9,940 bases of DNA. Source: Oscillospiraceae bacterium. Lineage in GTDB: Bacteria; Bacillota; Clostridia; Oscillospirales; Ruminococcaceae. The stretch spans positions 1 through 9,940 of the forward strand of contig JAFTNX010000228.1 in NCBI GenBank assembly GCA_017451665.1, in the 5' to 3' direction. The notes under the pieces were generated by a model, which worked only from the letters and a program-made list of their open reading frames with translations, ran no database searches and had not been told where the DNA came from. A program made the position numbers and the translations under genes. This document shows positions 6,876-9,940 of the stretch, piece by piece. Within the stretch, counting starts at the first letter, position 1, and every line of letters begins with the position of its first letter.

Positions 6876-6890
6876 TTGACAAAACGTCAA
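6876..6890. repeat. Short inverted repeat overlapping the aconitase -35 box
   Basis: TTGAC (6876-6880) and GTCAA (6886-6890) are perfect inverted repeats with a 5-base spacer, lying on and just after the -35 box. A repressor bound here would block RNA polymerase. It does not match the CcpA cre pattern, nor the ATAA/TTAT dyads of Bacillus CcpC. The arms are short, so it may be chance. Confidence 0.3.
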
Positions 6891-6904
6891 ATTTCAACTA
6901 AAAT
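6876..6904 (+). promoter_or_regulatory. Predicted sigma-A promoter of the aconitase-isocitrate dehydrogenase genes
   Basis: A perfect -35 box TTGACA (6876-6881) and a -10 box TAAAAT (6899-6904) are separated by 17 bases. Transcription should start near 6911, about 31 bases before the aconitase ATG, and the leader includes the AGGAAAGG ribosome site at 6923-6930. Confidence 0.8.
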
Positions 6905-6941
6905 AGATATGTACTTTAAAATAGGAAAGGATTGTTTAAAA

Positions 6942-8879
6942 ATGGGTTTGACTTTAACTGAAAAAATCTTAAAGGCACATCTTGTTGAAGGCGAATTTGT
7001 AAAGGGTAATGAAATTGGTATCAGAATTGACCAGACTCTTACTCAGGACGCAACAGGCACTATGGCTTATCTTGAATTTGAGGCTATGGGAGTTCCGAGA
7101 GTAAAGACTGAACGTTCTGTTGCATATATTGACCACAACACATTACAGTCAGGTTTTGAAAATGCTGACGACCACAGATTTATCGGAAGCGTTGCTAAGA
7201 AGCACGGTATTTATTTTTCAAGACCAGGTAACGGTATCTGTCATCAGGTACACCTTGAAAGATTTGGTGTTCCGGGTAAGACACTTATCGGTTCAGACAG
7301 CCACACACCAACAGGTGGTGGTATCGGTATGATTGCTATCGGCGCAGGCGGACTTGACGTTGCTGTTGCTATGGGTGGTGGCGCATACTACATTACATAT
7401 CCGAAGGTTGTAAAGGTTAACCTTACAGGAAAGCTCAATTCATGGGTTGCTGCTAAGGACGTTATTCTTGAAGTTTTGAGAAGAATGTCTGTTAAGGGTG
7501 GCGTAGGTAAGGTTATTGAATACTGTGGCGAAGGTGTCAAGACACTTTCAGTTCCGGAAAGAGCTACTATCACAAATATGGGTGCTGAACTCGGCGCTAC
7601 AACATCTATCTTCCCTTCTGACGAAATCACAAGAGAATTCCTCAAGGCTCAGGAAAGAGAAGAAGTCTGGGTTGAGCTTAAGGCTGACGAAGACGCAGTT
7701 TATGATGAAGTAATTGACATCAATCTTTCAGAGCTTGCTCCTATGGCTGCTTGTCCTCACTCACCTGACAACATCAAGTCTGCAACAGAGCTTGAAGGTA
7801 TGAAGATTGACCAGGTTTGTATCGGTTCATGTACTAACTCATCACTTCTCGATATGCTCAAGGTTGCTCACATCTTAAAGGGCAAGACTGTTCACCCTGA
7901 CGTTTCACTTTCAATTGCTCCTGGTTCAAAGCAGGTACTCAATATGCTCGCTAAGAACGGCGCACTTTCAATTATGATTGACGCAGGTGCAAGAATTCTT
8001 GAATCAGCTTGTGGCCCATGTATCGGTATGGGACAGTCACCTAACTCAAAGGGTATTTCCCTCAGAACATTCAACAGAAACTTTGAAGGCAGAAGTGGTA
8101 CAAAGGACGGACAGATTTATCTTGTTTCTCCAGAGCTTGCTGCTGCATCAGCTGTTGCAGGTGTACTTGTTGACCCAAGAAGTCTCGGCGATATGCCAGA
8201 ATTCAAGCTTCCTGAAGTATTTGAAATCAACGACAATATGATTGTTCCACCAGTAGACGAAAAGGATATGGACAGCGTTGAAATCCTCCGTGGTCCGAAC
8301 ATCAAGCCTTTCCCTGCTACAACTCCACTTGACGATTCAATTGAAGCTGCTTGTTCATTAAAGGTTGGCGACAACATCACAACTGACCACATTATGCCAG
8401 CAGGCGCTAAGATTCTCCCACTTCGTTCTAATATTCCTGCAATTTCAAAGCACTGCTTTGCTGTTTGCGATGAAGCATTCCCAGAAAGAGCACTTTCACT
8501 TGGAAAGAGCATTATCGTAGGTGGTTCAAACTACGGTCAGGGTTCTTCAAGAGAACACGCTGCACTTGCTCCACTTTACCTTGGAGTTAAGGCTGTTCTT
8601 GTTAAGAGCTTTGCAAGAATACACAGAGCAAACCTCATTAACGCAGGTATTCTCCCTCTTACATTTGTTAACGAAGCTGACTATGACAAGATTTCACAGG
8701 GCGACGAGCTTTGCCTTGCTGATGTAAGAAAGAACGTTATCGACGGAGTTACAGAGCTTTGCGTTGTAAACAAGACAACAGGCGCTGAAATCCCTGTTCT
8801 CTGTGAACTTACAGGCAGAACAAAGGACATTGTTCTTGCTGGTGGACTTCTCGATTACACAAGAGAAAGCCTTAAGTAA
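6942..8879 (+). CDS. acn: Aconitate hydratase (aconitase), 4Fe-4S enzyme
   Basis: Aconitase interconverts citrate and isocitrate through cis-aconitate in the cytoplasm. The 645-residue protein has the standard order: three Fe-S domains and a C-terminal swivel domain. The three cluster cysteines are C297 (GSCTNS), C357 and C360 (SACGPCIGMG). Substrate and catalytic residues include D119 and H121 in GSDSHTPTGGG, and S535-S536-R537 in GQGSSREHAALAP of the swivel domain. Length and sequence fit the shorter, mitochondrial-like/clostridial aconitases, not the ~900-residue IRP1/AcnA type. The ATG at 6942 is chosen because AGGAAAGG lies 11 bases upstream. A longer in-frame start (TTG at 6876) lies within the -35 box and is not transcribed. 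Isocitrate dehydrogenase follows after 35 bases. The frame is intact. Confidence 0.96.
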   Translation: MGLTLTEKILKAHLVEGEFVKGNEIGIRIDQTLTQDATGTMAYLEFEAMGVPRVKTERSVAYIDHNTLQSGFENADDHRFIGSVAKKHGIYFSRPGNGICHQVHLERFGVPGKTLIGSDSHTPTGGGIGMIAIGAGGLDVAVAMGGGAYYITYPKVVKVNLTGKLNSWVAAKDVILEVLRRMSVKGGVGKVIEYCGEGVKTLSVPERATITNMGAELGATTSIFPSDEITREFLKAQEREEVWVELKADEDAVYDEVIDINLSELAPMAACPHSPDNIKSATELEGMKIDQVCIGSCTNSSLLDMLKVAHILKGKTVHPDVSLSIAPGSKQVLNMLAKNGALSIMIDAGARILESACGPCIGMGQSPNSKGISLRTFNRNFEGRSGTKDGQIYLVSPELAAASAVAGVLVDPRSLGDMPEFKLPEVFEINDNMIVPPVDEKDMDSVEILRGPNIKPFPATTPLDDSIEAACSLKVGDNITTDHIMPAGAKILPLRSNIPAISKHCFAVCDEAFPERALSLGKSIIVGGSNYGQGSSREHAALAPLYLGVKAVLVKSFARIHRANLINAGILPLTFVNEADYDKISQGDELCLADVRKNVIDGVTELCVVNKTTGAEIPVLCELTGRTKDIVLAGGLLDYTRESLK

Positions 8880-8900
8880 GATTTTTGAAATTTATATATC

Positions 8901-8906
8901 GGAGGT
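8901..8906 (+). promoter_or_regulatory. Strong ribosome binding site of the isocitrate dehydrogenase gene
   Basis: GGAGGT, eight bases before the ATG at 8915. No promoter or terminator is visible in the 35-base gap after aconitase, so the two genes are probably cotranscribed. Confidence 0.8.
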
Positions 8907-8914
8907 AGATACCA

Positions 8915-9940
8915 ATGGCAAAAATTCAGATGAAAACACCGCTTGTTGAAATGGACGGCGACGAGATGACCAGAATTATCTGGCAGGAAATCAAGGACAT
9001 TCTCATCAATCCATTTGTTGACCTTAAAACTGAATACTACGACCTTGGACTTGTTTGCAGAAATGAAACAAACGACCAGGTAACAATTGATTCAGCTAAT
9101 GCTACAAAGAAGTACGGCGTTGCAGTTAAGTGTGCTACAATCACACCTAACGCTGCAAGAATGCCTGAATACAACCTCAAGGAAATGTGGAAGTCACCTA
9201 ACGGTACAATCAGAGCTATGCTCGATGGTACAGTTTTCAGAACTCCTATCCTTGTTAAGGGAATTACACCTTACATTCCTACATGGACAAAGCCTATCAC
9301 TATTGCAAGACATGCATATGGTGACGTTTATAAGAATGTTGAAATGAAGGTTCCGGAGGGAGCTACTGCTGAACTCGTTGTAACTGACAAGGACGGAAAC
9401 GTTTCTAAGGAAAAGATTTACAACTTTGAATGCGACGGCATCATTCAGGGACTTCACAACAAGAGCGAATCAATCGGCTCATTCGCAAGAGCTTGTTTTA
9501 ACTTTGCACTTGATACAAAGCAGGACGTTTGGTTTGCTACTAAGGATACAATTTCAAAGAAGTATGACCACACATTCAAGGATATTTTCCAGGAAATTTA
9601 CGATGCCGAATACAAGGAAAAGTTTGAAGCTGCTGGCATTGAATACTTCTACACACTTATTGACGACGCTGTTGCAAGAGTTATCCGTTCAAATGGTGGA
9701 TACATCTGGGCTTGTAAGAACTATGACGGCGACGTAATGAGCGACATGGTTGCTACTGCTTACGGCTCACTTGCTATGATGACTTCCGTACTTGTTTCAC
9801 CAGATGGTATTTACGAATACTAAGCTGCTCACGGAACAGTTCAGCGTCACTACTACAAGCATCTCAAGGGTGAAGAAACTTCAACAAACTCTGTTGCAAC
9901 AATCTTTGCTTGGAGTGGTGCATTCCGTAAGAGAGGCGAA
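8915..9940 (+). pseudogene. icd: NADP-type isocitrate dehydrogenase (IDH1-like), interrupted by an in-frame TAA and cut by the window edge
   Basis: The family converts isocitrate to 2-oxoglutarate and CO2 with NADP+, next after aconitase. Residues 1-302 match the eukaryote-like IDH1 subfamily closely: isocitrate residues S94, N96, R100, R109 and R132 (SPNGTIR, VFR, IARHAYGD) fall at the same numbers as in human IDH1, and the metal aspartates are D251 (LIDD), D273 and D277 (YDGDVMSD). At 9821-9823 a TAA stands where the family has glutamate in YEYEAAHGTV. The frame then continues open for 39 codons to the window edge, starting AAHGTVQRHYYKHLKGEETS, the NADP-binding segment. The 302-residue product would lack this and the remaining C-terminal ~100 residues, so it should be inactive. 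One G-to-T change (GAA to TAA) or a sequence error explains it. The gene is otherwise undecayed. Confidence 0.88.
9821..9823 (+). other. In-frame TAA within the isocitrate dehydrogenase gene
   Basis: The TAA replaces codon 303, directly before the conserved AAHGTV motif, with no change of frame on either side. TAA is used as an ordinary stop by aconitase, atpG, atpH and other genes here, so it is not a reassigned codon. Confidence 0.9.

Noticed and set aside
6876..6890. CcpA cre site at the aconitase promoter.
   Set aside because: The repeat TTGAC...GTCAA lacks the required AA and central CG spacing of the cre consensus.
6876..6941. A 22-residue N-terminal extension of aconitase from a TTG at 6876.
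   Set aside because: That TTG is the start of the -35 box TTGACA and lies upstream of the expected transcript start; the ATG at 6942 has a ribosome site and gives the family N-terminus.
8117..8512. Open frame of 131 codons on the minus strand opposite aconitase.
   Set aside because: It is a by-product of the codon use of aconitase; serine-rich translation without domain features or ribosome site.
9821..9823. Genetic-code reassignment or programmed recoding of UAA.
   Set aside because: Other intact genes in the window use TAA as the terminal stop, and no recoding structure is evident; a point mutation or sequence error is simpler.

Overview
The window looks like chromosomal housekeeping DNA from a low-GC, Gram-positive anaerobe, most likely a member of Clostridia in or near Ruminococcaceae/Oscillospiraceae. 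This placement is inferred from the AT-rich intergenic DNA, strong GGAGG-type ribosome binding sites, the atpZ-atpI-atpB-atpE-atpF-atpH-atpA-atpG-atpD order, a clostridial-type aconitase of about 645 residues and an IDH1-like isocitrate dehydrogenase. No species can be named from the sequence alone. There are no tRNAs, rRNAs, insertion sequences, CRISPR arrays or phage genes.

Positions 1-6751, minus strand: an F1Fo ATP synthase operon, read from right to left. A well-formed promoter (6723-6751) drives an unrecognised lipoprotein gene (5575-6681, TTG start). One base later comes atpZ, then atpI, atpB (a), atpE (c), atpF (b), atpH (delta), atpA (alpha), atpG (gamma) and the first 108 codons of atpD (beta), which runs off the left edge; atpC would be expected beyond it. 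Genes overlap or lie within about 60 bases of each other, and no terminator is visible. The c subunit carries the ESTGIY sodium-site motif plus a second carboxylate in the other helix, so the enzyme is probably sodium-coupled. Two inverted repeats sit at translational junctions: one just before atpZ and one between atpE and atpF.

Positions 6682-6941: a 260-base AT-rich divergent promoter region. It holds the ATP synthase promoter, the aconitase promoter, a 17-base palindrome between them, and a short inverted repeat on the aconitase -35 box.

Positions 6942-9940, plus strand: aconitase followed 35 bases later by an NADP-type isocitrate dehydrogenase gene, two consecutive steps from citrate to 2-oxoglutarate. 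This fits the oxidative half of a partial TCA cycle that supplies glutamate. The isocitrate dehydrogenase frame is broken by a TAA at 9821-9823, exactly where the family has a glutamate. The same frame stays open and recognisable after it up to the window edge, so this is a recent nonsense mutation or a sequence error.

Overall the genes are conventional. The points most worth checking are the interrupted isocitrate dehydrogenase, the two-carboxylate c subunit, the lipoprotein leading the ATP synthase operon, and the small hairpins at gene junctions.
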